Positions 1-8,708 of a stretch of DNA of 64,000 nucleotides are shown here, one piece after another. Made by a program: the position numbers and the translations under genes. The stretch's first letter is position 1. Each line of letters starts with the position of its first letter. Origin of the DNA: Caldilineaceae bacterium (lineage in GTDB: Bacteria > Chloroflexota > Anaerolineae > Caldilineales > Caldilineaceae); contig OY282376.1 of NCBI GenBank assembly GCA_958295845.1, positions 3,299,022-3,363,021 on the forward strand. The letters are read 5' to 3'. The notes beneath the pieces were generated by a model. That model saw nothing but the letters and a program-made list of their open reading frames with translations. It was not told the DNA's origin and searched no databases.

Positions 1-819
1 ATCGGCCACATGGAGGGAGACACGACTTCGTCGGCTCTGCCACACTATGACGAGATGGGGCTTGTGCTGATCAGTCCTGGGGCCGGAATGCGAGCACTCA
101 CGCACCGCGGGCACAGTACATTCTTTCGCGTAAACGCCAACGACGGCGTTCAGGCCGAACTGAGTGCACGTTTTTTGGTGGAGGAGTTGAACGCAGACCG
201 CATTGCTGTAGTTAATGTGGCTACAGCGTACGGCAACGGCCTGGCGGAGTCGCTGGCGGGCAGCCTGAGGGCGCTGGGGGCGACGACAGCGATCGTGGTG
301 GAGGTCGCGGAGGTGCAGGAGGTCTTTTCGGACGTGGCGCTGCAGATCGTTGAGGCCAGGGCAGACGCAGTCTACTTCGCCGGCACCGGGAGTGGAGCCT
401 CTTTTCTGTATGCCAGCCTGAAGGCAGCGGAGCTAGATCTGCCAGTTCTGGCCAGCGACGGCGCGTTTGTGGCATCGGTCATTGATAGTGAAGCTGGCAC
501 GTCCGAAGGCCTTTATATGAGTGCGCTTGCACCCAGCCCAGAAGAGACGGCCGAAGCCGGGTGGATTGAGGCTTACCGGGAGGTCGTGCACCGGGACCCG
601 GGTCCATTCTCGATCAACGGTTACCTGGCGATGCAGGTGCTTGCGGCAGGCGTCCGAGCGGCCAACTCATTCGAGGGGCAAGCGATCGGACAGGCAGTTC
701 GAGAGAGTGGGGCGGAGACGCGTTTCGGGCCGATTCGATTCAGCGCAAACGGCGACAGGGTGAACGCTCGAATCTGGATATACAGGGTGGAAGAAGGCAG
801 ATTTCGACAGTTAGAGTAG
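1..819 (+). CDS. Amino-acid/branched-chain-type ABC transporter substrate-binding protein, 5' end outside window
   Basis: The reading frame is open from base 1, and the residues before the first Met (I-G-H) continue the family alignment, so the N-terminal part and its signal peptide lie upstream of the window. What is visible is the second half of a periplasmic-binding-protein type I fold (LivJ/Leu-Ile-Val-binding class): the pattern GLVLISPGAG, a RFLVEELNADRIAVV strand-helix, the AYGNGLAESL motif and a C-terminal block ending IWIYRVEEGRFRQLE. Such proteins capture amino acids, amides or related solutes outside the membrane and deliver them to an ABC permease. No permease or ATPase gene follows, so any transporter partners would have to be upstream. 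The ligand cannot be told from the sequence. Confidence 0.82.
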   Translation: MGHMEGDTTSSALPHYDEMGLVLISPGAGMRALTHRGHSTFFRVNANDGVQAELSARFLVEELNADRIAVVNVATAYGNGLAESLAGSLRALGATTAIVVEVAEVQEVFSDVALQIVEARADAVYFAGTGSGASFLYASLKAAELDLPVLASDGAFVASVIDSEAGTSEGLYMSALAPSPEETAEAGWIEAYREVVHRDPGPFSINGYLAMQVLAAGVRAANSFEGQAIGQAVRESGAETRFGPIRFSANGDRVNARIWIYRVEEGRFRQLE

Positions 820-936
820 GATGTGTCCTGAAGTAGGCGCCTCGCTCAACCTCCCCTTCCGAGAACGAATCCTGTCATCTCCTTCAAGCAGAACGGCGTC
901 AGAACGCATCAGTGCGACGCGGCGGGCGGCCCTGTC

Positions 937-2070
937 TTAGCAGATGCCATTTCCCTGTTCGATTATGAAGATCCCAACCGTATAGGTTAGGTAGAGGGAC
1001 AACATGATTGCTCCTTTCCAACGATTTACCTGGTGAGGCGATCGCAGCACGAGGAGGAAGGGAAGCGTTGCCACCAGGAGCATGGCGGGAAAGTCCACGC
1101 AATGCATGCTGAGGGGGGCGGGCAAGGGGCGAACGGCAGCGGTAATGCCGACGATTGCCAACATATTGAAGAGGTTACTGCCGACGAGATTGCCCAAGGC
1201 GATGTCGCCGCGGCGGTACAGGATTGCCACTACGGAGGCTGCCAGCTCGGGCAGGCTTGTCCCCAAGGCGACCAGACTCAGGCCGATCACAAGCTCACTT
1301 ACGCCAAAGTACCTAGCGATGAAGGTGGCAGAGTCGACGAGCAGGTCCGCGCCATAGACAAGGACGGCGATGCCGATCACGACCATGCCGATGTCGCGCA
1401 GGAGGAGTGAACGGAAGAGCCCGGAGATGGCTGCTGGCAGAAGTGGATTTCTGGTTGCGCGGGCGATTCTTTCCTGCGACTGTTTCAGATCGGCCTGGGC
1501 GTCTTCCGCCTGGCTGGCGGCGGTTTCATCCTCATCGTTCGAAGAGGAACTATCCTCGGCCTCCCCGCCGATGTACTCGAGCGCCTCGCTTTCTTTTTCC
1601 TCGGCGAGCGTGCGGCTGCCGACGTAACTCCAATAGATAAAACCGAGCAGACCCAGGAAGAGAAGGACTCCTTCCCAGCGGACGATCTGCCCGTCCCACG
1701 CCATTGCGGTGAACAGCAAGGAGACCCCGATCATGAGGGGGTATTCGCGTTGAATCAGCTGGCGGTCGACTGCCATTGGGCGCAGCAGAGCGACAACCCC
1801 GAGGATCAGGGCCAGGTTGGCGATGTTGCTGCCGACGACGTTGCCGATGGCCAAGTTGGCCCTGGTGCCGCCCTGGAGATTCGCAATCATGCTGACGACC
1901 AGTTCGGGCAGGCTGGTGCCGAAGGCGACGACTGTCAACCCGATCACGACCAGCGGAATATTGAGACGGACAGCAAGGCGACTGGCGCCGCGCACAAGAA
2001 AATCGGCTCCGCCGGTAAGGAATGCGAAGCCGACAAGGAAGAGTAGTATGTTGAAAACCAGGGCGTTCAT
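937..2070 (-). CDS. Calcium/sodium antiporter, CaCA family (YrbG-like)
   Basis: 377 residues, the usual length for a bacterial Ca2+/Na+ (or K+-dependent) exchanger. It has two homologous membrane halves, each with the diagnostic alpha-repeat motif: GTSLPELVVS at residues 51-60 and GTSLPELAAS in the second half, each followed by a GNxVGSNxxN motif (GNVVGSNIAN, GNLVGSNLFN). These alpha repeats carry the ion-binding acidic and polar residues. Between the halves is a long acidic, Ser/Asp/Glu-rich cytoplasmic linker (about residues 155-205), longer than in Escherichia coli YrbG and possibly a calcium sensor; that role is inference. Inner membrane protein that exports Ca2+. Lies just downstream of miaB on the same strand. 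Confidence 0.92.
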   Translation of the reverse strand: MNALVFNILLFLVGFAFLTGGADFLVRGASRLAVRLNIPLVVIGLTVVAFGTSLPELVVSMIANLQGGTRANLAIGNVVGSNIANLALILGVVALLRPMAVDRQLIQREYPLMIGVSLLFTAMAWDGQIVRWEGVLLFLGLLGFIYWSYVGSRTLAEEKESEALEYIGGEAEDSSSSNDEDETAASQAEDAQADLKQSQERIARATRNPLLPAAISGLFRSLLLRDIGMVVIGIAVLVYGADLLVDSATFIARYFGVSELVIGLSLVALGTSLPELAASVVAILYRRGDIALGNLVGSNLFNMLAIVGITAAVRPLPAPLSMHCVDFPAMLLVATLPFLLVLRSPHQVNRWKGAIMLSLYLTYTVGIFIIEQGNGIC

Positions 2071-2151
2071 ATTGGCGAGAACCGACCAGGCCGCGGCCCG
2101 ATTGTTGGATTCGTCTCAGCGTTTGCTAGCGGAGCAAACGCCGGCATGCCT

Positions 2152-3717
2152 TCACGCTTCGACCGGTGACACATCTCGGACAAAGCGTCCCTGCATGCTC
2201 CAAGGGCCGGTCCACGTGATCTGCGCTTCGACAAGGCGCCCACGCAGATCACCAGAGCGGTCGTCAACAGTGACGAATACGAGCTTATTTTGGCGCGTGC
2301 GGCCGCGCCACTTGCCTTTGTGCTGTTCTTCGATTAGCAGTTCGACCGTCTCGCCAAGCAGCCGGGCATTGATCTCTGTGCAGACCTGCTCCTGGAGTTG
2401 TTCGAGCGCCTTGTGGCGGCGGACTTTTTCTTCTTCGGGCACGTCATCGGCCATGCGGCGTTCGCTTACGGTGCCTGGCCGAGGACTGTAGCGCGCAAGG
2501 TGGGCTTTGTCGAGCTTGAGGTCGGCCAGGACCTGGTAGGTATCGTCGAATTGCGCGGGGCTCTCGCCACAGAAGCCGACGATTATGTCTGTGTTGATGG
2601 CAGCATGCGGCATTGTCGCGCGGATGTGGTCAACCAGGCTGCGATACTGGGCCTGTGTGTAGCCGCGTTTCATGCGAGCCAGGACTTCGTCATTGCCAGC
2701 CTGGATCGGTACTTCGATATGCTCGCACACTTTGGGCAGGTCGCGCACCGCTTCGAGAATTCTGTCCGACATGTAGTTGGGGTGGCTGGTAAGGAAGCGG
2801 ATGCGCCAGAGCCCCTCTATTTCTTGGACAGCGTGGAGCAGGTCGGCCAGATCGGGTCTGCCAGGCGCGGCATTCTCTGCAGAGGCGCCGTTGCCCCATT
2901 CATGGCCGTAGCGGTCGACGATCTGACCGAGAAGGGTGACCTCGCGGACGCCTTGGGCGACCAGCCCCTTTACTTCGGTGACAACTTCATGAACGGGCCG
3001 GCTGCGTTCGATGCCGCGGCGGAATGGGATGATGCAGAAAGTACAGGCATGGCTGCACCCGTAGACTACCGGAACGTGGGCGGTCACGGCGGCCTCGCCT
3101 TTCATCCTGAGGCGGCGGATGGACTGACCGGAGACGGGCGGCTGGACTTCGTCCTGCAGTGCGTGGCGTTGGGCGAGTTGCTCTTCCTCGAAGTGGGAGG
3201 ATTCGAGCGCGATCTCGTCCCGCTGCAGGAAGGTGATCAGGGGCGCAGGCTCGCTGGGCGGCATGAATACGTCGACGTGCGGAAAACTGTCCTGCATTTG
3301 CGGGCTGGGTTTGACGCCTACCATGCAACCCATCAGAGCCAGGGTCCGATTTGAACGGGCTTTTTTCCACGGTTTGAGGTTGCTGGCCTTGCCTATGCCC
3401 TTGTCTTCTGCGCTTTGGCGTACAACGCAGGTGTTGAGTACGACGATATCGGCCTCATCGATCGTCTCGGTGGGACGGTAGCCGATCCGTTCCAGCTCCG
3501 CGGCCACATGATTGGAGTCGGCGACGTTCATCTGGCAGCCGATGGTCCAGATGTGGTATGAGCCTCTGCTGTCTCTGGCCTGCACTGCCTGAGGCGCGGG
3601 GGGGCTTTGCGACAGCGGCCTCTGATCGAGATGAATAGCGGGCGGCAAGCCTTCCGGGCCGCGGGTTGTTGCAATCTCAAAGATTTCTGGGTCTGGGTTG
3701 GGATTGCGCTTTGTCAT
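2152..3717 (-). CDS. miaB: tRNA-2-methylthio-N6-dimethylallyladenosine synthase MiaB
   Basis: 521 residues. Radical SAM methylthiotransferase that adds a methylthio group to i6A37 of tRNAs. The N-terminal MTTase domain starts near residue 55 with the first cluster cysteine in TIGCQMN, followed by LNTCVVRQSAEDK. The radical SAM site is GCSHACTFCIIPFRRG (CxxxCxxC), and a TRAM domain closes the protein (LGETVELLIEE to TWTGPWS). About 50 extra residues, Pro-rich and low in complexity, precede the MTTase domain; an internal start is possible but no better Met is obvious. Downstream of pncB on the same strand with about 120 bp between them. Confidence 0.93.
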   Translation of the reverse strand: MTKRNPNPDPEIFEIATTRGPEGLPPAIHLDQRPLSQSPPAPQAVQARDSRGSYHIWTIGCQMNVADSNHVAAELERIGYRPTETIDEADIVVLNTCVVRQSAEDKGIGKASNLKPWKKARSNRTLALMGCMVGVKPSPQMQDSFPHVDVFMPPSEPAPLITFLQRDEIALESSHFEEEQLAQRHALQDEVQPPVSGQSIRRLRMKGEAAVTAHVPVVYGCSHACTFCIIPFRRGIERSRPVHEVVTEVKGLVAQGVREVTLLGQIVDRYGHEWGNGASAENAAPGRPDLADLLHAVQEIEGLWRIRFLTSHPNYMSDRILEAVRDLPKVCEHIEVPIQAGNDEVLARMKRGYTQAQYRSLVDHIRATMPHAAINTDIIVGFCGESPAQFDDTYQVLADLKLDKAHLARYSPRPGTVSERRMADDVPEEEKVRRHKALEQLQEQVCTEINARLLGETVELLIEEQHKGKWRGRTRQNKLVFVTVDDRSGDLRGRLVEAQITWTGPWSMQGRFVRDVSPVEA

Positions 3718-3837
3718 GTCTTTACCTTCAGCGGACAGTGTTAGAGGCTGTCCCCCGGCAGTTCGTGCGGCGGCGCGTTTTTCGGATGTCCTAGCCGCGC
3801 CAATCAGAGGACATTTTAGCGAGGAAGGGCCGGTTGG

Positions 3838-5442
3838 TCAAAAAGCCGGGTCTACTCTGCCTTTCGAGAGTGAGCGCAGAAGATGCTCTTGCAGGGCCCA
3901 GAGCTTCTCGCTAACAGAAACGTGATAGAAGTGGGGATTGATCAGGCGTCGAACGCCCTCATCAAGATTGGCCACATCGGTGCGGCGGATTGCCCGGATC
4001 TGCTCGGTCGTGGGCCTCTCGCACACCAGCCTGCCGTCTACCAACACGTCCAGCAGCAAGGGCTCGACCCGGGAGATATCCTCTGCTGGCAGAGCCCTGC
4101 GTTTGGATCGTTCGTGATAGTGGCGCAGCCGCAGGGAAGGAGCAGGCGCCCGATCATTGAGGAACTGTTGGCGGTCCGATTTCCAGTCTCTTGCGGGGTC
4201 TTCATCGTCCAGCGTCAAAAGGTCGGCGGTGGCGCGGCCACGTGCGTCGTAGATGCGCCACACCTTCTTGCTGCCTGGAATCCCCGTTTTGCCTGAATCT
4301 TCCGAAACTTTTATGGCGGGTTGCCAGCCCTGTTCGCCCTGGAGGCCGACCAGCTTGAAGACTCCGCCTAGAGAACTGTCCCCAGCAGATGTGATCAGCC
4401 GCGTGCCGACACCGTAAACAAGGCGGCGAATGATATTGTCTGCGTCCAATCCGGCGCGCGCGGCCTCTTGCGCGATCTGCAGCTTTATTTCGCGGATGAT
4501 CAGCTCATCGAGCTCATTTGACAGGACGATCGAAGCGTCGGGGAAGCCGGCATCGTCCAGCATCTGGGCCACACGCATGCTGAGGTGGGCAAGATCGCCG
4601 GAATCGAGGCGGACGCCGACGGGGGCGTACCCTTTCTGCCGCAGCCTCTCGAAAACGCGTATTGCGTTGGGCACGCCGCTGGCCAGCGTATCGATGGTAT
4701 CGACCAGGAGCAGGCACTCGTCGGGATAGATGTCGGCATAGGCCTGGAACGCGTCGAGCTCGGTCATGCCCTGGGCGAGAAAGGCCTGGACCAGTGAGTG
4801 GGCGTGCGTGCCTTTTGGCGGGTAACCGAGGGCGTGGGAGATGCCGGCATTGGAGGAAAAATCGGCGCCGCCGATGAGGGCAGCGCGGGTGCCGGCGTTG
4901 CCGCCGCGGTCGTGTGCGCGGCGCACGCCGAATTCGAGTACGAGGGCGTCACCGGCGCTTTCGCGCACGCGGGCCGCCTTGGTGGCGATGAGCGTCTGGT
5001 AGTTAAGGATGTTGAGCAGGGGGGTCTCCAGGATCTGTGCAAGGGCGAGGGGGCCGCGCACTACGGTCATGGGCGCGTTGGTGTGGACGACCCTTCCTTC
5101 GGGTATGGCCTGAAGAGAAATGCCGCTGAAGTCGCCATAGGAGCCCAGCCATGACAGGAAGTCTTCGCCGAAGAGCCGGCGTCCTGTGCTCGAGGTCATT
5201 CCCCGCATCAGGGCGAGTTCCTCTTTACCGAACTTGGCGGCGCCCATCCAGTCGATCAGCCAGTCCAACCCGGCGTTGACACAGAATCCGGCCTGGTGCG
5301 AGCCATAATCGGGATAGTTGCGGAAGAAATGGTCGAACTGCGCGGGCATTTCGTGCATCCCGAGGCGGAAGTAGAGTTGCGCCATCGTCAGTTGATACTG
5401 ATCGGTGAAGAGGATGCCTTCGGCTGTGGAACGGTAGTTCAT
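3838..5442 (-). CDS. pncB: Nicotinate phosphoribosyltransferase
   Basis: 534 residues. Catalyses nicotinate + PRPP (+ATP) to nicotinate mononucleotide, the entry step of the Preiss-Handler NAD salvage route. Begins with [20 protein letters not shown], typical of the long NAPRTase class. Includes [20 protein letters not shown] and the phosphoribosyl-binding regions [14 protein letters not shown] and [12 protein letters not shown]. Starts 9 bp after the extended end of the upstream radical SAM selenoprotein gene, so the two are probably co-transcribed, and the 5' region of this gene overlaps where a SECIS element would be expected. Confidence 0.93.
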   Translation of the reverse strand: MNYRSTAEGILFTDQYQLTMAQLYFRLGMHEMPAQFDHFFRNYPDYGSHQAGFCVNAGLDWLIDWMGAAKFGKEELALMRGMTSSTGRRLFGEDFLSWLGSYGDFSGISLQAIPEGRVVHTNAPMTVVRGPLALAQILETPLLNILNYQTLIATKAARVRESAGDALVLEFGVRRAHDRGGNAGTRAALIGGADFSSNAGISHALGYPPKGTHAHSLVQAFLAQGMTELDAFQAYADIYPDECLLLVDTIDTLASGVPNAIRVFERLRQKGYAPVGVRLDSGDLAHLSMRVAQMLDDAGFPDASIVLSNELDELIIREIKLQIAQEAARAGLDADNIIRRLVYGVGTRLITSAGDSSLGGVFKLVGLQGEQGWQPAIKVSEDSGKTGIPGSKKVWRIYDARGRATADLLTLDDEDPARDWKSDRQQFLNDRAPAPSLRLRHYHERSKRRALPAEDISRVEPLLLDVLVDGRLVCERPTTEQIRAIRRTDVANLDEGVRRLINPHFYHVSVSEKLWALQEHLLRSLSKGRVDPAF

Positions 5443-5451
5443 GCGCTCAGT

Positions 5452-6990
5452 TTAACCGGCCAACTGGTCGGCGGTGGGCTCCGCTCAGCAGAACCAGTGC
5501 TCTGTAAGGCGGGGGGGCCGGGGAAAGTAGGAGGAGAAGGCCGGCAGAATGGGAGGTTGGCGGCCGGCGGCATCGTATGCCGCGCACTCGACGGCGTGGA
5601 ATGCGGCGAAGGGACTGGTCTCGTTTCCGAAAAGAGTGGACGAATTTTCGCTAGCGGCGCCGGGCGGGTCCTCGGCATCGCTTTGGGAAGCCATTTCGGC
5701 GATTTGGGCTACTCGCTGCTGGAGCGCGTCCATGCGGGGATCAGGGTGCTGCCAGCGGTAGGTGAAGTTGGGCGCGTCGAGCGTGGCCCGCCATTGATCT
5801 GCGTCTTCGCCAGAGAGCAGGGCGCTCGCGGGAGGTACGAGCATTCGAATCGACAGCTGGACCGCGGGCACGTGCGGAATCAGACCCTGTTCGCGGATCC
5901 AGCGCAGCATGAAGATATAGTCTTCGAGGCTGGTCCAGGGCGTAAATGGCATCCAGGTCGGCTGGATGGAGAGGCCTGCCTCGTCCACGACGGTCAATGC
6001 CTCTTCCATATGCTGGCGCGTGTGGCCTTTTTCGAGGCGGGAGAGAACATGATCGCTGGTCGATTCGAAGGCGGAGACGACGAATGATGCGCCATGCTCA
6101 GCCAGCTCCGGCAGGAGGCGACGGTGCTTGAGCAGGTGTTCCACTTTGGCCGTGAAGTCGAAACTGACGTGGGGGAAGGCGTCGTGGAGGGAGCGGGCTA
6201 CTTTTCTGGCGTGGCCGGGGCCGTTGAGAAAGTCGGGGTCGCCGAATGTGATGTGGCGTGCGCCGTTCTCGACCTGTTGGGCGACATCGGCGAGGACGGT
6301 CTCGATCGGGACTACGAAGAAGCGGCCGTTGTAGACCGGTACGACAGGGCAGTGGCGGCAGGTGTGGAGGCAGCCGCGGCTGGCCTCGGTATAACCGGCA
6401 GGGTAGGCGACGGGATCTGCGGCCTTTTCGCCGTTACCCGTTGCCATGGTGTCTACGGGGGACCCTGGGACGTAATGGGCGTAGTTGTCGATTGGGGGCA
6501 GTGACGCTCGATCCGGGAGAGGCAGGGCGTATCGGGCCAGATGTGGTGATGCCTCTTGGTCGGTGGTGGTTAGTCCTGGCACATCTCCAGGGGGTTGGCC
6601 TGTGCTGAGGGCCTGCGCCAGCGCGACCAGGACTGGTTCCGCTTCGCCGGCGACAACCGAGTCGGCGACCGCTCTGCGGCTGTCGTCCCGTTGGAGGAGG
6701 TAACGGCGGTTGAGCCAGGCGTAGAGGCCGAAGAAGCAGATGTGGGCGCCGGGATTGGCGGCACGGGCTTTCAGGGCAGCGTCGAGGCCGATGCGCAGGG
6801 CTGTGTGCATGGGCACGGCAATGGCGATCAGATCGGCGGCTGCCGCTGTGTCTGCAGGGAAATCGTCGACGGCCAGGTCTACTGTTGCAGCGTCAAGGCC
6901 GACGGCGCGCAGGGCGGCCAGCGGCCATGCCAGGCTGAGAGGCTGGTGGCCGAGTTCGTAGCAGGAGATCAGCAGGATTGAGCGGTGCAT
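5452..6990 (-). CDS. CUAEP-tail radical SAM selenoprotein (TGA at 5485-5487 read as selenocysteine)
   Basis: Preferred start is the ATG at 6990 (MHRSILLIS); an upstream extension to 7140 would begin inside a repeat and is unlikely. An N-terminal Rossmann/B12-binding-like domain (residues 1-135) precedes the radical SAM core, whose 4Fe-4S site is C207-x3-C211-x2-C214 in GCLHTCRHCP. The apparent stop at 5485-5487 is TGA preceded by TGC and followed by GCG GAG CCC, so translation through it gives Cys-Sec-Ala-Glu-Pro, then seven more residues to a TAA at 5452-5454. This matches, from memory, the CUAEP/CCAEP-tail radical SAM (seleno)protein family, in which the motif sits at the C-terminus. Sec would be residue 502 of 512. 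Substrate and reaction are unknown to me. pncB follows after 9 bp. Confidence 0.87.
5455..5475 (-). promoter_or_regulatory. Candidate bacterial SECIS stem-loop
   Basis: Nine bases after the TGA the minus-strand RNA can fold ACCG+CC against GG+CGGU with one bulged C, closing an 8-nt loop GACCAGUU. Bacterial SECIS elements are hairpins directly 3' of the UGA with a small apical loop containing G and U. The distance here is short but plausible. The fold was made by eye; no energy calculation was possible. Confidence 0.35.
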
Positions 6991-7132
6991 CGTTGGCTCT
7001 TTGAGGGCGACCAGATGGGCCGCGCTCGATTCAAGGGATTCAGGAATGGAATGCGGTTCGACCGCGCATGGATTATATACTATCATCGCCGATTCGCTGT
7101 AGCGGCCTATATTTCGACGGGCGTGGTCACCT

Positions 7133-7216
7133 GAGTTCACGGGAGTCTATGAGCGTTTGCGAGAGGTCTTTCAAGTAACAGCCGGGTCTCACAGTTGTCT
7201 TTGAGAGGCATTTAGT
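7133..7216 (+). repeat. Left outlying piece of the decamer-based repeat array
   Basis: Holds recognisable array units: GAGTTCACGGGAGTCTATGA, a GTAACAGCCGGGTCTCACAG segment and TTGTCTTTGAGAGGCATTT. It ends in AGT directly against the inverted repeat of IS-derived element A. Together with 8537-8589 and 9467-10690 it forms one array that was split by two insertions. Confidence 0.75.
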
Positions 7217-7245
7217 TGACCTGCCCCCGACGTTTGTACTACTTG

Positions 7246-7281
7246 TTATGTTAGTCCTTCAAGCACGGGGACAGGGTCGGC
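7246..7281 (-). pseudogene. Remnant C-terminus of IS3-family transposase orfB (element A)
   Basis: Only A-D-P-V-P-V-L-E-G-L-T and a TAA stop remain. They match the end of the longer orfB fragment at 8619-8708 (ADPAPVLVGLI), which shows that both elements derive from the same IS type. Confidence 0.6.
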
Positions 7282-7369
7282 ATGAGGCTGATTGTCTTCG
7301 ATATTGGACCCTTACCACGCTGGCCGGTGTGGAGTTCATCGTTCCCTCAATTCAGCCGCCCCCCGCCGA

Positions 7370-7687
7370 CTAACGAACAGCCTTCACTTCGAGCTGCACA
7401 CCCTCATGCTGCTGGATGCAGCTGATAACCTCGAACAGGTTGCGGGCGTGGGGATTGCCGGACGGTCCGAACATGCGCATCAGACTCTTGGGCGGCTTGT
7501 TGGTGAGGGAACCCAGTTCCTCGAAACCGATGGTGGCGTTGATGTAATCACGCAGCACGATCTTGCCCGTATCCACATCGCCTGCAAGCAGGCAGTCGAC
7601 GCCTTCCTTCAGCAATCCTTCTCGAAATGCGGGGTCGCGTTCGGCGCGGGCCTGCACGGTCTCTTTGAAGTCACGGGTGAGCGGCAT
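7370..7687 (-). CDS. HigA-like antitoxin / HTH transcriptional regulator (COG3636-type)
   Basis: 105 residues. Begins MPLTRDFKETVQARAERDPAF and contains the family core LLAGDVDTGKIVLRDYINATIGFEELG followed by a helix-turn-helix (LTNKPPKSLMRMFG), as in antidote proteins paired with RelE/HigB-type toxins. A strong ribosome binding site (GGAGGTG) lies 7 nt upstream. Directly downstream of the toxin reading frame, in the toxin-first order typical of hig-type modules. Intact here although its toxin is broken. Binds and neutralises the toxin and autoregulates the operon; that function is inferred from the family. Lies inside IS-derived element A. Confidence 0.83.
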   Translation of the reverse strand: MPLTRDFKETVQARAERDPAFREGLLKEGVDCLLAGDVDTGKIVLRDYINATIGFEELGSLTNKPPKSLMRMFGPSGNPHARNLFEVISCIQQHEGVQLEVKAVR

Positions 7688-7690
7688 CTT

Positions 7691-8020
7691 TCACACCTCC
7701 TGCTGCTTATGACGCCTGTACTCCTACCAGAGTTCACGAGCGCCTTCAATGTCCCTCTGCTGGCGGGCTTTTGTGCCACCACCGAGCAGGATTATCAATG
7801 AGTCCCCATCTCTGCCGAAATAGACTCAGTAGCCTGGATCAACGTTTATGCGGCACTCTGACACCCCGCTGCCAACGCCTCTGACGTTGGACAGGTTGCC
7901 AGCCTCCAGGCGGGCGAGGGATGTCCTGACTCTGGCCGCTGCCCCGGCGTCGAGACCGTCGAACCAACGACCGAATGGACTGCGGCCGCGGTTGTCTAAG
8001 TATTCTCTGATCTCGATCAT
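7691..8020 (-). pseudogene. RelE/HigB-like toxin with two in-frame nonsense codons
   Basis: Starts MIEIREYLDNRGRSPFGRWF, the standard beginning of the phage-Gp49/HigB-like mRNA interferase family. After RINVDPGY the frame has TGA (7826-7828) where the family has Arg (GYRxYFG), then resumes [20 protein letters not shown] and [13 protein letters not shown]. It then has TAG where Gln would fit, then EYRRHKQQEV and a final TGA at 7691-7693. Both lesions are explained by single C-to-T changes (CGA to TGA, CAG to TAG). No frameshift is needed. The toxin is therefore predicted inactive as a 64-residue truncated product. The frame abuts the antitoxin ATG. Confidence 0.8.
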
Positions 8021-8028
8021 GCCGGATA

Positions 8029-8048
8029 TGGTAACGTTATAGTTACCA
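8029..8048. promoter_or_regulatory. Inverted repeat upstream of the toxin, candidate autoregulatory operator
   Basis: TGGTAAC-GTTATA-GTTACCA is a perfect 7-bp inverted repeat around an AT-rich centre, starting 8 bp upstream of the toxin start codon. The position and form suit a binding site for the HTH antitoxin. Function is inferred. Confidence 0.55.
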
Positions 8049-8468
8049 AAATGCAATAGTTCGTCCGGATAAGCTGTAGATGGATTGAAATGGTAAGGCG
8101 GGAAGGCAGAAGAACTGCACTGACGGACCCTGGATTGCAACCACCGTCGGCAGCGTAACGGCCCCGGTTTGAGTTGAAGTTCGGGTGAAGACAGTTCATG
8201 TCGAATGGCTCCGAGTCCATGCCGCGCATGATGCACAGGTTGTGGCCATGTCCGCATCTTCCGGTTCGTCTGGTTGGGAGCATGGGGAGGTCCTGAGGCC
8301 CCACTTTATATTTAATGGGTCTTGTGCAGGAGGCGCATGGGCCGACGCGGGAGAAATTCCCCCAAATGGGGAATTCGCGCTATGTAGGCTGAGAGTCGCG
8401 CAAAGGAGTTTTTGCTGATTTTTTGAAGCTGCGGACATGACAGGCCTTCGGCCTGGCCGCCATACTCG
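8049..8468. other. Interior of element A with no recognised gene
   Basis: About 420 bp between the toxin operator and the left IS end. Open frames occur here on both strands, but none resembles a known protein, has a good ribosome binding site or is clearly coding. A short hairpin CAGGCCTTCGGCCTG lies near 8440. It may hold the promoter of the toxin-antitoxin operon. Confidence 0.4.
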
Positions 8469-8536
8469 CCATCTTTCCCCCTTTCTACGGCCCATTACTA
8501 ACATTATACTTGGTCCAGTTCTTGGGGGGCAGGTCA

Positions 8537-8589
8537 AGTTCACGGGAGTCTATGAGCGTTTACTAGCGTTTGCGTGCGTTGCATAAGGT
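8537..8589 (+). repeat. Middle piece of the decamer-based repeat array between the two IS-derived elements
   Basis: Only 53 bp: AGTTCACGGGAGTCTATGAG, then GCGTTTACTAGCGTTTGCGT and GCGTTGCATAAGGT. It matches the array unit base for base over most of its length and joins the right side of element A to the left side of element B. Confidence 0.75.
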
Positions 8590-8618
8590 GGACCTGCCCC
8601 CGATGTTTGTACCCTCTG

Positions 8619-8708
8619 TTATATTAGTCCGACAAGCACGGGGGCAGGGTCGGCAGGCAAGAGTGCCTCAGGCGCGGGCGGGCGGTAGCCCAGGGAGCTG
8701 TGCGGGCG
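8619..8708 (-). pseudogene. Remnant C-terminus of IS3-family transposase orfB (element B)
   Basis: Reads RPHSSLGYRPPAPEALLPAD followed by PAPVLVGLI and TAA. HxSLGYxxPxxF/A is the hallmark C-terminal motif of IS3-family DDE transposases. Upstream of RPHSS the homology stops abruptly, so the DDE core is gone. Confidence 0.75.

Larger units (their letters stand above)
7217..8536 (-). mobile_element. IS3-family-derived element A carrying a toxin-antitoxin cargo
   Basis: Bounded by a perfect 12-bp terminal inverted repeat, TGACCTGCCCCC at 7217-7228 and its complement ending at 8536. It is flanked by a 3-bp direct duplication AGT (7214-7216 and 8537-8539), the size expected for IS3 family insertion. 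The right end keeps only the last 11 codons of an orfB transposase (ADPVPVLEGLT, stop at 7246). The left end (about 8469-8536) keeps the IS leader with a TATAAT-type box and only the first two codons of orfA. The 1.18 kb interior is not transposase; it holds the antitoxin and broken toxin genes. This is the structure of a non-autonomous 'transporter IS' with passenger genes. The flanking sequence on both sides is repeat-array DNA. Confidence 0.75.

Noticed and set aside
4514..5042. Arg/Pro/Ala-rich ORFs opposite or shifted within pncB
   Set aside because: High-GC shadow frames of a well conserved enzyme gene.
6991..7140. Longer N-terminus of the radical SAM protein starting at 7140
   Set aside because: The extra residues are encoded partly inside the repeat unit beginning at 7133 and show no family similarity.
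7826..7828. Selenocysteine reading of the TGA in the toxin gene
   Set aside because: The family has Arg at this position, the change is a single CGA to TGA transition, and a second stop (TAG) follows.
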